Source: an uncultured Prevotellaceae bacterium (GTDB taxonomy: Bacteria; Bacteroidota; Bacteroidia; Bacteroidales; Bacteroidaceae). Taken from it: DNA of 40,476 nt. The first letter of the stretch is position 1; each line of letters starts with the position of its first letter. The stretch spans positions 1-40,476 of the forward strand of contig CACWLC010000042.1 in assembly GCA_902761605.1 (NCBI GenBank). The letters run 5' to 3'. The notes under the pieces are model-generated. The model ran no database searches and was not told where the DNA came from. It saw only the letters and a program-made list of their open reading frames with translations. The position numbers and the translations under genes were made by a program. Of this stretch, positions 1 through 7,555 are shown piece by piece.

Positions 1-74
1 GTGCACGGTACATTCTTACCGTCGGCACTGAAAACGGATGTCATTCCGATTTTTCTTCCAATTAATCCTGGCAT
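1..74 (-). CDS. rplC: 50S ribosomal protein L3, N-terminal fragment cut by the window edge
   Basis: The minus strand from 74 to 1 reads MPGLIGRKIGMTSVFSADGK and continues NVPC. This is the characteristic start of bacterial L3 in Bacteroidota. Only about 24 residues lie inside the window. L3 binds 23S rRNA early in large-subunit assembly and normally sits second in the S10 operon after rpsJ. Here rpsJ is almost 4 kb away, with four signalling genes between. The ATG at 72-74 follows an A/T-rich leader and has no Shine-Dalgarno sequence, as is usual in this phylum. Identification rests on the short N-terminus but is distinctive. Confidence 0.93.
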   Translation of the reverse strand, partial: MPGLIGRKIGMTSVFSADGKNVPC

Positions 75-126
75 TTCAGTTTAAAAAATTAATAATGTTA
101 ATATATAAATGTTACTTCTTTCAGTG

Positions 127-240
127 TCACTTTGCTTTCTCCATACCCATAAACGCACAAAAAGTAGAATCAGTTCCGTCCTTCTTTCCGAAGGCTAAAC
201 CGTTCTGTTTCAGCGTATTGATGGCATTTTGCCAGCGCAA
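127..240 (-). other. possible short leader ORF ahead of rplC
   Basis: Within the rplC leader one minus-strand frame is open from a TTG at 240 to a TGA at 127-129, about 37 codons, with internal residues NAINTLKQNGLAFGKKDG and an end MGMEKAK. The composition looks protein-like, but there is no ATG near its beginning and the TTG lies close to the predicted transcription start. It may be a leader peptide, a decayed gene end, or chance. No family was recognised. Confidence 0.25.
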
Positions 241-258
241 TAATCACTTTAGCGGCTG

Positions 259-290
259 CAAAGGTACGAAGAATTTTCCATTCCTGCAAA
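259..290 (-). promoter_or_regulatory. Bacteroidota-type promoter for rplC and the S10 cluster
   Basis: On the minus strand TTTG (290-287) is followed after exactly 20 nt by TACCTTTG (266-259), matching the consensus TTTG-N19-21-TAnnTTTG. Transcription would start near 252 and leave a leader of about 180 nt before rplC. It starts only about a dozen bases after the RelA/SpoT stop, so rplC can be expressed independently of the genes upstream. Confidence 0.85.
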
Positions 291-301
291 CAATTTTATA
301 A

Positions 302-1375
302 TTATTTAACATCCGAATTGGATATTTTTAGCATGAATGGCAAACTGGAGGCTTGTTTTACTATAATATCGGCAAGAACGAAATTAGATTCTTGCTCACC
401 ATTGATGACATCATATATATATTTTACCCCTACCCTGCCCATACCTTGTTTCAGCACATGCACGAAACATAGGTTCTGGAGTCCTATTGTATCCGACAGG
501 ATATCAAGGTCTGTCATTGCCAAGGCAGAGATAGCCAACTGACAGGCATCTTCTGTATTCTCCTCAATGAAGTTATGGACATCCCCAATAGTCTCCAGCT
601 TAAAACTTTCCAATAAAGGCATGAAAGGTAAAGGTGAAGAAGGATAGAGCTCTGCCTGGTTTATGGCAGCTATCCGTCTGTTCAACCTCTCGAAAGGACG
701 GAGTTCGAGATAACTCTTAAATGAATCGGTTGAGAGAGGCACCTCGTCAAGTCGTCCGGACTTCACAAGAGCACGGACATGCCGACGATAGTCGGCCATG
801 GTGGTACGCAGTCGACTGAACTCCACGTCGGCAAGTTCGAGCATACCGGCAAGACGACTAAACTGCCTTTGATACTCGGGAGGGAGTTTCACATCGCCCT
901 TATATCCAATGTCGTGCTCTACTGCCGACCACACATGCTGTAATGCAGTACGCATCTGAATCTCAAATGGCCAACTGCCCTCACGAAGTCTGCATATATA
1001 GTGGAGGGAAAGATATCCGAAGCTATCCAACTGACGCTTGCGCTTGTCAACAGACTTCTCCCAATCCACCGTGAACAGGTTTTTCACGATTGCGGCAACC
1101 TTGTCGACATCGTCGGTATAATAAGTGACCACCCTGAGGCCAACAAGATCTGTTATGTCTTCTAATTTATGATATTTCTCCCCTTTGTGTCCCAGTTTCA
1201 CCACAAACGACTTCTCTGACTTCACACGGCACTCGATGGTATTGATCTCTATTCCCTGTCCATCAAGAGCATGCCGGAGCAAGTCAAACACCTGCTCCGA
1301 CAAGTTTTTAAACTCCTCCTGCCGGGAACGGAATTCTGCCAGGAAAGCCTCTATGCGAGGGGAGAATTCACTCAT
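302..1375 (-). CDS. RelA/SpoT-domain protein, probable small alarmone synthetase-like enzyme
   Basis: The 357-residue product has the RelA/SpoT synthetase fold in about residues 40-165. Visible motifs are RVKSEKSFVVK (the ATP-binding R-K-S-K segment), DITDLVGLRV followed by DDV, FGYLSLHYI, and EIQMRTALQHVWSAVEHD with GYKG. There is no HD hydrolase domain and no TGS/ACT domain, so it resembles the single-domain synthetases, with an unassigned C-terminal half of about 190 residues. By family it should transfer pyrophosphate from ATP to GDP or GTP to make (p)ppGpp, but family members with other substrates exist. Its ATG overlaps the stop of the STAS gene (ATGA), so translational coupling is likely. 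It is the last gene of the ATPase-STAS-RelA/SpoT unit. Confidence 0.82.
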   Translation of the reverse strand: MSEFSPRIEAFLAEFRSRQEEFKNLSEQVFDLLRHALDGQGIEINTIECRVKSEKSFVVKLGHKGEKYHKLEDITDLVGLRVVTYYTDDVDKVAAIVKNLFTVDWEKSVDKRKRQLDSFGYLSLHYICRLREGSWPFEIQMRTALQHVWSAVEHDIGYKGDVKLPPEYQRQFSRLAGMLELADVEFSRLRTTMADYRRHVRALVKSGRLDEVPLSTDSFKSYLELRPFERLNRRIAAINQAELYPSSPLPFMPLLESFKLETIGDVHNFIEENTEDACQLAISALAMTDLDILSDTIGLQNLCFVHVLKQGMGRVGVKYIYDVINGEQESNFVLADIIVKQASSLPFMLKISNSDVK

Positions 1376-1677
1376 TTGAATTCAAAGAGGTTCGTAAAAC
1401 CTGTCATTGCGAAAACCTGGCGGAGGTTATCGTTCATGCCAGTGATATACACATGACTTCCCTTTGGTTTTGCAGCTTTCAGCAGGCTGAGGAAGAGGCG
1501 CAGACCACTTGAAGAGATATACTCAAGTTGTGTGCAGTCAAGAATGACATCATGACCATCGCAATTGTAAAGCACCTGCATCTCGCGCTCTGTCTGAGCA
1601 GCAGCTGAGGTATCCAGACGGCCCTCAAAATACATCACCAGGTCTTTTCCTTCTTCTTTGAATGTTGTCTTCATCAT
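1372..1677 (-). CDS. STAS-domain anti-sigma factor antagonist
   Basis: This 101-residue protein is a single STAS domain of the SpoIIAA/RsbV type. The segment DCTQLEYISSSGLRLF (about residues 46-61) contains the conserved D-x-S-S-x-G region where the antagonist serine is phosphorylated by its partner kinase. The length is typical. It lies 20 bp downstream of the RsbW-like ATPase and overlaps the RelA/SpoT gene by 4 bp, so kinase and antagonist are made together. In partner switching the unphosphorylated STAS protein binds the kinase and frees that kinase's target. The target here is not identified. Start could be either of two adjacent ATGs. Confidence 0.85.
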   Translation of the reverse strand: MMKTTFKEEGKDLVMYFEGRLDTSAAAQTEREMQVLYNCDGHDVILDCTQLEYISSSGLRLFLSLLKAAKPKGSHVYITGMNDNLRQVFAMTGFTNLFEFK

Positions 1678-1697
1678 AATTGTCGTATGTTTAATGA

Positions 1698-2129
1698 TTA
1701 TTGTATCTTCTTTATTAGAGTGAGAACATTTCTGTCATCAACACGCTCATAGATAACATCATCCATGATTGTCCTTATCAGATGGATGCCAAGACCACCG
1801 ATATTTCTTTCCTCCGCGGAGAGTGTAGTATCGACATCTGCCTTCGCTGTTGGATCAAAAGGTGTGCCTTTGTCGGTGATAATAATGTGCAACTGTCCGT
1901 TGTCGACCTTAGCATCAACAAGCACATCTCCTTCTGTTCCAGCAGGATAAGCATAGTCCATGACATTCACCACAGCCTCTTCTATAGCGAGGTTCAACTG
2001 CATCATTGTGGCCATATTGATGCCTGCCTCCTCACACACCTCTTCAACGAAACCGGCCAGGATAGGTACGTCAGCCACATTATTTGAAAGCGTAATGCTC
2101 TTGGCTATACAATTATTCTTTTCCTCCAT
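1698..2129 (-). CDS. RsbW-like serine kinase / anti-sigma ATPase (HATPase_c)
   Basis: The 143-residue product is a stand-alone GHKL ATPase of the SpoIIAB/RsbW class. The N box is EEAVVNVMDYAY (about residues 49-60), the G1 box is TDKGTPFDP (about 90) and the G2 box is GGLGIHLI (about 115). Such proteins phosphorylate a STAS antagonist and hold a partner, often a sigma factor, inactive. The STAS gene follows 20 bp downstream. No sigma factor and no SpoIIE/RsbU phosphatase is seen nearby. The gene has its own promoter at 2159-2190, so the three-gene unit can be transcribed apart from the ribosomal genes. Confidence 0.86.
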   Translation of the reverse strand: MEEKNNCIAKSITLSNNVADVPILAGFVEEVCEEAGINMATMMQLNLAIEEAVVNVMDYAYPAGTEGDVLVDAKVDNGQLHIIITDKGTPFDPTAKADVDTTLSAEERNIGGLGIHLIRTIMDDVIYERVDDRNVLTLIKKIQ

Positions 2130-2158
2130 CTCTTTATCCGTCTGATAAATCTCGGTTG

Positions 2159-2190
2159 CAAAGATACAACTTTTTTATGAAAAAATCAAG
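2159..2190 (-). promoter_or_regulatory. promoter of the RsbW-STAS-RelA/SpoT unit
   Basis: Minus strand: CTTG (2190-2187), a 20-nt spacer, then TATCTTTG (2166-2159). This fits TTG-N20-TAnnTTTG with one mismatch in the upstream box. The predicted start near 2152 gives a short leader before the ATG at 2129. Confidence 0.75.
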
Positions 2191-2209
2191 TAACAGGCAG
2201 AAAAAGTTT

Positions 2210-3718
2210 CTAAACGTGCAAATCTAACACGAAACGTGTACCTTTTGTAAACTGACTATCGATGTCGAGATCACCATTCATTTTCAGTGCCATCTGCTTA
2301 CAGATAGGCAATCCAAGACCATCGCCAGTGGTAAGGTCTCTGATCTCAAGGAACGGTTTGAACACATCTTCGCGTTTCTCCTCAGGAATGCCGACACCAG
2401 TATCAGCAACAAGGAACTGATGGGTGTGAGGACCACGTTTCTTGAATTCCAGCCAGATGGTTCCTCCCTCGGGAGTGAAATCTGCGGCGTTATTCAACAG
2501 ATGGAGAATGATATGCGACACATAATCCTTATTTATCCTTGCACTCATCTTCTGCGCATTAACGGTGAGTGTCACGTCGCTCTTCACCTTGTCACGGATC
2601 TGATCCATCAGACCTTCACAGAACGGCTGGATCTGTACATCCTCCATCTCCAGCTCTTCTGCCGGAGAATTCTCCAACTCAGAGAGGGTCTGGATATGAC
2701 TCGAGAAATCCAACAGGGCCTTCACTTCCGGCAGACGATTATCAAGTTTCTTGAATGTCGGTTCCAGCTGAGCAGAAATATTACTTATGAACTTTGCTTT
2801 AAGGGCGTTACTCTCGTTTGCCAGTTTGATGGTCTTCTTCTGTCTGCGAGTAAGCAGGATGAAACGAAGCAGGACAAGTGCACCAATCACCAGCGCAGCT
2901 GCCAGTGCAGCAGCAAGGATACCAAGACCGACGATGATCATCCATCGTGTTGTCAACGAGCTGTCTTTCTCTGAAATAGAAGCCTCATTGTCAGCAATCT
3001 GTTTCTTCAGGGCTGCTATCTCATCAGCATGTTTCATGGCACTGGCAGAGTCTTTCCAGGCAATATAGTTGCTGTACGACTGTGCCACCATATTGGCATT
3101 ATTGCTCTTACGACCGTTGGCGATGAGTGTCTGATATACCTCATCCACCTTGTCGTATTCCTTCTGGGCAGTCAACTTATTTGCCATCTCCTGGAACACG
3201 GCATTTCCCTGTGCGTTCTGACCAAAGGTATAATAAAAGATAGCCTTCGTATAAAGCAGATCATTCTTCACATTCTCACCGTCAGTCTGATTGGCAAGGT
3301 TCTCCAGGATATTCAACTGATCCTTGGCACTCTCGTACTTTCTCAGTTTGATATACATCTGAAGACGTTCCTTGGTGACGAGATAATGAGCAGCAGCCTT
3401 ATCACCCGATGACATGTTCTTAGCTGCATTGACGGCATTATCGGCACTACGAAGCAGGTCGAACGCTTCCTTGTAGAAGTTCTCCTTATAGTACAAGGCA
3501 GTAGCCTTCACGGCACACTCTACACCTTGATGGATCTGACCTTTGTTGGAGTAGTCGTTGAAGGCATGGATATACATAGAACGAGCTCCCGCGATATTCT
3601 TTTTAGGGTCAATAGCCTCTGCTTTCTGCTGCAGATCACTCTTCTTTACTTCTTGTGCGTTTATGAAAGCACTGCTTGCAAGTAAGCAAAACAGTAAAAC
3701 TAATACCTTTTTGTTCAT
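2210..3718 (-). CDS. TPR-containing membrane histidine-kinase-like protein lacking the phospho-acceptor histidine
   Basis: I place the start at the ATG at 3716-3718, which gives about 502 residues and a clean signal peptide (MNKKVLVLLFCLLASSAFINAQ); the frame stays open 27 codons further upstream. After it come about 230 residues of helical TPR-like repeats, a transmembrane helix near residue 270 (WMIIVGLGILAAALAAALV), a short coiled segment, and a HATPase domain with N box HLLNNAADFTPEGG, DTGVGIP and GDGLGLPICKQM. The dimerisation helix reads KFISNISAQLEPTFKKL. In ordinary family members this position reads N-I-S-H-E-L-R-T-P-L. The histidine is Ala here and the R-T-P is lost, so normal autophosphorylation is doubtful. 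It may work as an ATP-dependent sensor or scaffold. It lies downstream of rpsJ and a hairpin terminator. Confidence 0.8.
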   Translation of the reverse strand: MNKKVLVLLFCLLASSAFINAQEVKKSDLQQKAEAIDPKKNIAGARSMYIHAFNDYSNKGQIHQGVECAVKATALYYKENFYKEAFDLLRSADNAVNAAKNMSSGDKAAAHYLVTKERLQMYIKLRKYESAKDQLNILENLANQTDGENVKNDLLYTKAIFYYTFGQNAQGNAVFQEMANKLTAQKEYDKVDEVYQTLIANGRKSNNANMVAQSYSNYIAWKDSASAMKHADEIAALKKQIADNEASISEKDSSLTTRWMIIVGLGILAAALAAALVIGALVLLRFILLTRRQKKTIKLANESNALKAKFISNISAQLEPTFKKLDNRLPEVKALLDFSSHIQTLSELENSPAEELEMEDVQIQPFCEGLMDQIRDKVKSDVTLTVNAQKMSARINKDYVSHIILHLLNNAADFTPEGGTIWLEFKKRGPHTHQFLVADTGVGIPEEKREDVFKPFLEIRDLTTGDGLGLPICKQMALKMNGDLDIDSQFTKGTRFVLDLHV

Positions 3719-3758
3719 AGTTAGAATAATTATCAAAGCGAATAACTTGTTTCTTTTG

Positions 3759-3791
3759 AAAAGCGGCGCATCCTGCTTTGGACGCGCCGCT
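3759..3791 (-). terminator. intrinsic terminator or attenuator after rpsJ
   Basis: A 12-bp stem (AGCGGCGC plus four more pairs with one G-U, against the complementary arm ending GCGCCGCT) closes a 6-nt loop, and four T follow on the minus strand. It lies between rpsJ and the histidine-kinase-like gene and could end most str-operon transcription. The short U tract suggests partial read-through. Confidence 0.65.
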
Positions 3792-3813
3792 CTATACATG
3801 GGAATAGTAAATA

Positions 3814-4119
3814 CTACACCTTGATCTCTACCTCCACACCGCTGGGGAGTTCGAGTTTCATCAGGGCATCAACAGTCTTGGCTGTTGAGCTATAGATGTC
3901 GATCAGACGCTTGTAGTCTGACAACTGGAACTGCTCACGGGCCTTCTTGTTTACGAAGGTTGAACGGTTAACGGTGAAGATACGCTTGTGAGTTGGAAGG
4001 GGGATAGGACCGCTGATGATAGCACCTGTGGCCTTTACAGCCTTCACGATTTTCTCTGCTGACTTGTCAACCAATTTGTGGTCGTAGCTCTTCAGCTTGA
4101 TACGAATTTTCTGACTCAT
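3814..4119 (-). CDS. rpsJ: 30S ribosomal protein S10
   Basis: The 101-residue protein begins [20 protein letters not shown] and contains [18 protein letters not shown], which identifies S10. The length is normal. S10 is part of the 30S head and is also the NusE partner in antitermination. It follows fusA by 88 bp, as in the usual str operon order, but rplC does not follow. A hairpin and a heptamer-rich leader separate it from fusA. Confidence 0.97.
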   Translation of the reverse strand: MSQKIRIKLKSYDHKLVDKSAEKIVKAVKATGAIISGPIPLPTHKRIFTVNRSTFVNKKAREQFQLSDYKRLIDIYSSTAKTVDALMKLELPSGVEVEIKV

Positions 4120-4132
4120 GTTTAAATTTACG

Positions 4133-4193
4133 ATTTACTGATTTACTATTTACTATTTAAAGGAGGCCGCTAAAGAGTCATTTGCTCAGCGGC
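4133..4193 (-). promoter_or_regulatory. fusA-rpsJ spacer with hairpin and heptamer repeat
   Basis: On the minus strand the fusA stop is followed by a hairpin (GCCGCT 4193-4188 paired with AGCGGC 4171-4166, with an inner GAG/CTC pairing). Next comes an A-rich stretch with three AGTAAAT heptamers (4133-4154) leading to rpsJ. There is no long U run directly after the hairpin, so RNA processing or expression tuning seems more likely than full termination. Confidence 0.45.
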
Positions 4194-4207
4194 TCTCCAT
4201 CTTTTCT

Positions 4208-6224
4208 TTATACGAGGTCTGCGCGACCCTTAACCTCCTCAAGAACAGCCTTGGCGATTGAGCTTGAGAGTGGTGCGTGGTGATCATACTCCATAGAGCT
4301 GGTAGCACGACCAGAGGTGATGGTACGCAGAGCGGTTACATAACCGAACATCTCTGACAGTGGAACCATTGCCTTAACGACACGTGCACCACTACGAGCC
4401 TCGTCCATACCCTCTACCTGACCACGACGCTTGTTCAGGTCACCGATAACGTCACCCATATTCTCCTCAGGAGTAACAACCTCGAGCTTCATGATTGGCT
4501 CCATCAGCACTGGCTTAGCCTGTGCGCAGGCATTCTTGTAAGCGTTGAGAGCAGCAATCTCGAATGACAGCTGGTCAGAGTCAACTGGGTGGAAAGAACC
4601 GTCGAGGACAGTAACCTTCAGGCTATCCATTGGGTAACCACCGAGGATACCATTCTTCATAGCATTCTCGAAGCCCTTCTGGATTGAAGGAATGAACTCC
4701 TTAGGAATGTTACCACCCTTAACCTCGTTAACGAACTGCAGGCCTGGGTTGTTCTTCAGATCGTAATCCTCATCAACAGGGCCAACGTTTACGATGATAT
4801 CTGCGAACTTACCGCGACCACCAGACTGCTTCTTGTAAACCTCACGGAGGTTAACAGTCTTCGTGATGGCCTCCTTGTAGTTAACCTGAGGCTTACCCTG
4901 GTTACACTCAACCTTGAACTCACGCTTCAGACGGTCGATGATAATGTCGAGGTGGAGCTCACCCATACCAGAGATAATGGTCGAGCTTAGCAACGTCAGC
5001 CTGTGACTTTGGCTCTACTGCGATAGAGATCACAGTGTCAGGGAATGTCATTGACTCCAGTACGATTGGTGCATCCTCTGCACAGAGGGTATCACCAGTA
5101 CGGATATCCTTGAAACCTACACCTGCACCGATATCACCAGCGTCGATTGACTCCATAGGAATCTCCTTGTTAGAGTTCAGTGGGTTGAACACGTAGCTTC
5201 CAGCAGTGATCTTACCAGAGTAAACGCGGAAGAATACGAGACGACCCATATATGGATCGGTAGCAATCTTAAATGCGAGAGCTGAAGTAGGAGCATCCTC
5301 TGTTGGCTCACGGTCTTCCTCTTCATCGGTGTTTGGATTAGTGCCCTTGATAACCTCTACGTCAACAGGTGCGGGCAGGAATGCACACACGTAGTCAAGC
5401 AGTGGCTGTACACCTTTATTCTTATAAGAAGAACCGAGCAGCATTGGGGTGCACTGCATGGCGATGGTACCCTTACGGATAGCAGCGATGATCTCCTCCT
5501 CTGTGATAGAGTCAGGATCGTCGAAATACTTCTCCATCAGAGCCTCGTCATACTCAGCAGCAGCCTCGAGCAGTTTGTTACGCCAGTCGTCGCACTCTGC
5601 CTGGAGGTCAGCAGGAATATCCTCAACATCATACTCAGCACCCATGGTCTCATCGTGCCACAGGATAGCCTTCATCTTAATAAGGTCTACCAGACCCTTG
5701 AAGTTCTCCTCAGCACCGATGGGCACCTGGATAACAACGGGGTTAGCGCCCAGGATGTCACGCATCTGCTGTACTGTCTCGAAGAAGTCAGCACCAGAAC
5801 GGTCCATCTTGTTTACATAACCGATACGGGGCACGTTGTACTTGTCGGCCTGACGCCAAACAGTCTCAGACTGAGGCTGTACACCGTCGGCAGCAGAGTA
5901 TGTAGCAACAGCTCCGTCGAGTACACGCAGCGAACGCTCTACCTCAGCGGTAAAGTCTACGTGTCCCGGAGTATCAATCAGGTTGATCTTGAATTGCTTG
6001 TTGTTCCATGTCCAGTTACATGTGGTGGCAGCTGATGTGATAGTGATACCACGCTCTTGCTCCTGGGCCATCCAGTCCATCGTTGCAGCTCCGTCATGCA
6101 CCTCACCGATCTTGTGAGTCTTACCTGTATAGAACAGGATACGCTCAGAAGTGGTGGTCTTACCGGCATCGATGTGAGCCATAATACCGATGTTTCGTGT
6201 CAAATGTAGATCGCGATTTGCCAT
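4208..6224 (-). pseudogene. fusA: elongation factor G, interrupted by a frame-shifting deletion in domain III
   Basis: The 5' part (6224 to about 4984) encodes normal [22 protein letters not shown] (P-loop), DTPGHVDF (G3) and NKMD (G4), through domain II to [11 protein letters not shown]. The 3' part resumes in another frame near 4981 with [13 protein letters not shown] and continues through domains IV and V to the normal C-terminus. The stretch between, which in other EF-G proteins reads like LAKLAEEDPTF...TDE..GQ, is absent. By family comparison about 24 codons (roughly 71 nt) are missing, so the frame is lost and the first part ends in a stop after DHYLWYG. EF-G is essential for translocation, so this is either an assembly error or a second functional copy exists elsewhere. 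Both halves are otherwise well conserved. Confidence 0.9.
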
Positions 6225-6267
6225 TGTCTATTATCCTTTAATCTTTTTACCAATACCTATTACCTAA

Positions 6268-6744
6268 TTAGAATCTGAAGTGTGCAAATGCGCGGTTAGC
6301 CTCAGCCATACGGTGCATATCCTCCTTACGCTTGAAGGCACCACCCTGGTTGTTGAAGGCATCCATAATCTCTGCAGCCAGCTTGTCAGCCATTGACTTA
6401 CCACTGCGCTTACGAGCGAAGCTGATCATATTCTTCATTGAAATACTCTCCTTACGGTCAGGACGGATTTCTGTAGGTACCTGGAAGGTAGCACCACCGA
6501 TACGACGGCTCTTAACCTCCACCTGTGGGGTAATGTTATCGAGAGCCTGCTTCCAAATCTCAAGGGCAGACTTCTCCTCATTCTGCATCTTGGCCTTTAC
6601 AGTGTCAAGTGCATTGTAGAAAATCTCATACGACTTGGTCTTCTTACCGTCGTACATCAGATGATTCACAAACTTTGAGACCTTTTGGTCGTTGAAGACT
6701 GGATCTGGTAAGATCACACGCTTCTTTGGTTTTGCTTTTCTCAT
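6268..6744 (-). CDS. rpsG: 30S ribosomal protein S7
   Basis: The 158-residue protein begins [20 protein letters not shown] and contains [20 protein letters not shown] and [18 protein letters not shown], typical of S7. S7 starts assembly of the 30S head by binding the 3' domain of 16S rRNA and forms part of the mRNA exit region. It lies between rpsL (155 bp upstream) and fusA (43 bp downstream), the normal str operon order. Confidence 0.97.
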   Translation of the reverse strand: MRKAKPKKRVILPDPVFNDQKVSKFVNHLMYDGKKTKSYEIFYNALDTVKAKMQNEEKSALEIWKQALDNITPQVEVKSRRIGGATFQVPTEIRPDRKESISMKNMISFARKRSGKSMADKLAAEIMDAFNNQGGAFKRKEDMHRMAEANRAFAHFRF

Positions 6745-6899
6745 TTTTACTTTTAAATGATTAAATTCTGCTTGGGGGCTGTTCTTACTTGTTCTTCAAC
6801 GTCCATCGCTCGGACATTTACTCAACCTTGTCTTTAACGCTTCTCCAGCAAAACGGATTTAAAATTTGTTTCTTTTGGCTTTCTAACCTTCTCCGGTCA

Positions 6900-7280
6900 T
6901 TACTTCTTAGCCTTCGGGCGCTTGGCACCATACTTTGAACGACGCTGTGTGCGGTTTGCTACACCTGCTGTATCCAGTGTACCACGAACGATGTGATAAC
7001 GTACACCTGGCAGGTCCTTAACACGTCCACCACGTACGAGCACGATAGAGTGCTCCTGCAAGTTGTGTCCCTCGCCGGGAATGTAAGAGTTAACTTCCTT
7101 CTGATTTGTCAGACGAACACGGGCTACCTTACGCATAGCCGAATTTGGCTTCTTAGGAGTTGTTGTGTAAACACGTACGCAGACACCACGACGCTGAGGA
7201 CAATTGTCCAGCGCGGGTGACTTTGACTTGTCAACAATCACCTTTCTGCCTTTTCTTACCAATTGTGAAATTGTAGGCAT
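6900..7280 (-). CDS. rpsL: 30S ribosomal protein S12
   Basis: The 126-residue protein begins [20 protein letters not shown] and contains [20 protein letters not shown] and [13 protein letters not shown], diagnostic for S12. S12 lies at the decoding centre. The loop TTPKKPNSA carries the lysine pair normally present in streptomycin-sensitive strains, with no classic resistance change visible. It is the first gene of the str operon, and a TACCTTTG box lies about 95 bp upstream. Confidence 0.97.
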   Translation of the reverse strand: MPTISQLVRKGRKVIVDKSKSPALDNCPQRRGVCVRVYTTTPKKPNSAMRKVARVRLTNQKEVNSYIPGEGHNLQEHSIVLVRGGRVKDLPGVRYHIVRGTLDTAGVANRTQRRSKYGAKRPKAKK

Positions 7281-7374
7281 AATACTTTTACTTTTTTAAT
7301 TAATTATATATTTATTTCGTTTATACTCAATACATTACGAGCCCAATTCTGTTACAAAAGGGCGTTTCGGGCTG

Positions 7375-7382
7375 CAAAGGTA
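7375..7382 (-). promoter_or_regulatory. -7 element upstream of rpsL
   Basis: TACCTTTG on the minus strand (7382-7375) matches the TAnnTTTG element. The expected upstream TTTG is weak (TTAG about 20 nt away). The leader to rpsL would be about 90 nt, a common length for ribosomal genes in this phylum. Confidence 0.6.
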
Positions 7383-7505
7383 CAACTATTTTCCGATTCC
7401 ACCTAATATATATTGAAGAAAAAGCATCCTAGTATACCAGATTTAACGTAATATAACTTTTTTAAAACTCTTTAGCAGCATTTTCGTTCAATATTACCAA
7501 AATAG

Positions 7506-7537
7506 TTTGGCTGTTCGGAGCTTTATCAGTAATTTTG
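7506..7537 (+). promoter_or_regulatory. promoter for the MATE gene
   Basis: TTTG (7506-7509), a 20-nt spacer, then TAATTTTG (7530-7537) form a perfect Bacteroidota promoter. The start near 7544 leaves about 12 nt before the ATG at 7556, so either the leader is very short or translation begins at one of the paired ATGs near 7610. Confidence 0.8.
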
Positions 7538-7555
7538 TGGCCGATATAAGTCTGC

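Noticed and set aside
38-301. Plus-strand ORF of 87 codons at the left end
   Set aside because: It lies opposite rplC, its leader and its promoter; the product has no recognisable pattern and there is no promoter on that strand.
3719-3799. Extended start of the TPR kinase-like gene
   Set aside because: It would put 27 polar residues, read through the terminator hairpin, ahead of a clean signal peptide.
4959-4993. Programmed ribosomal frameshift in fusA
   Set aside because: A frameshift would join the frames but would not restore the roughly 24 missing domain III residues, and EF-G genes are not known to use one.
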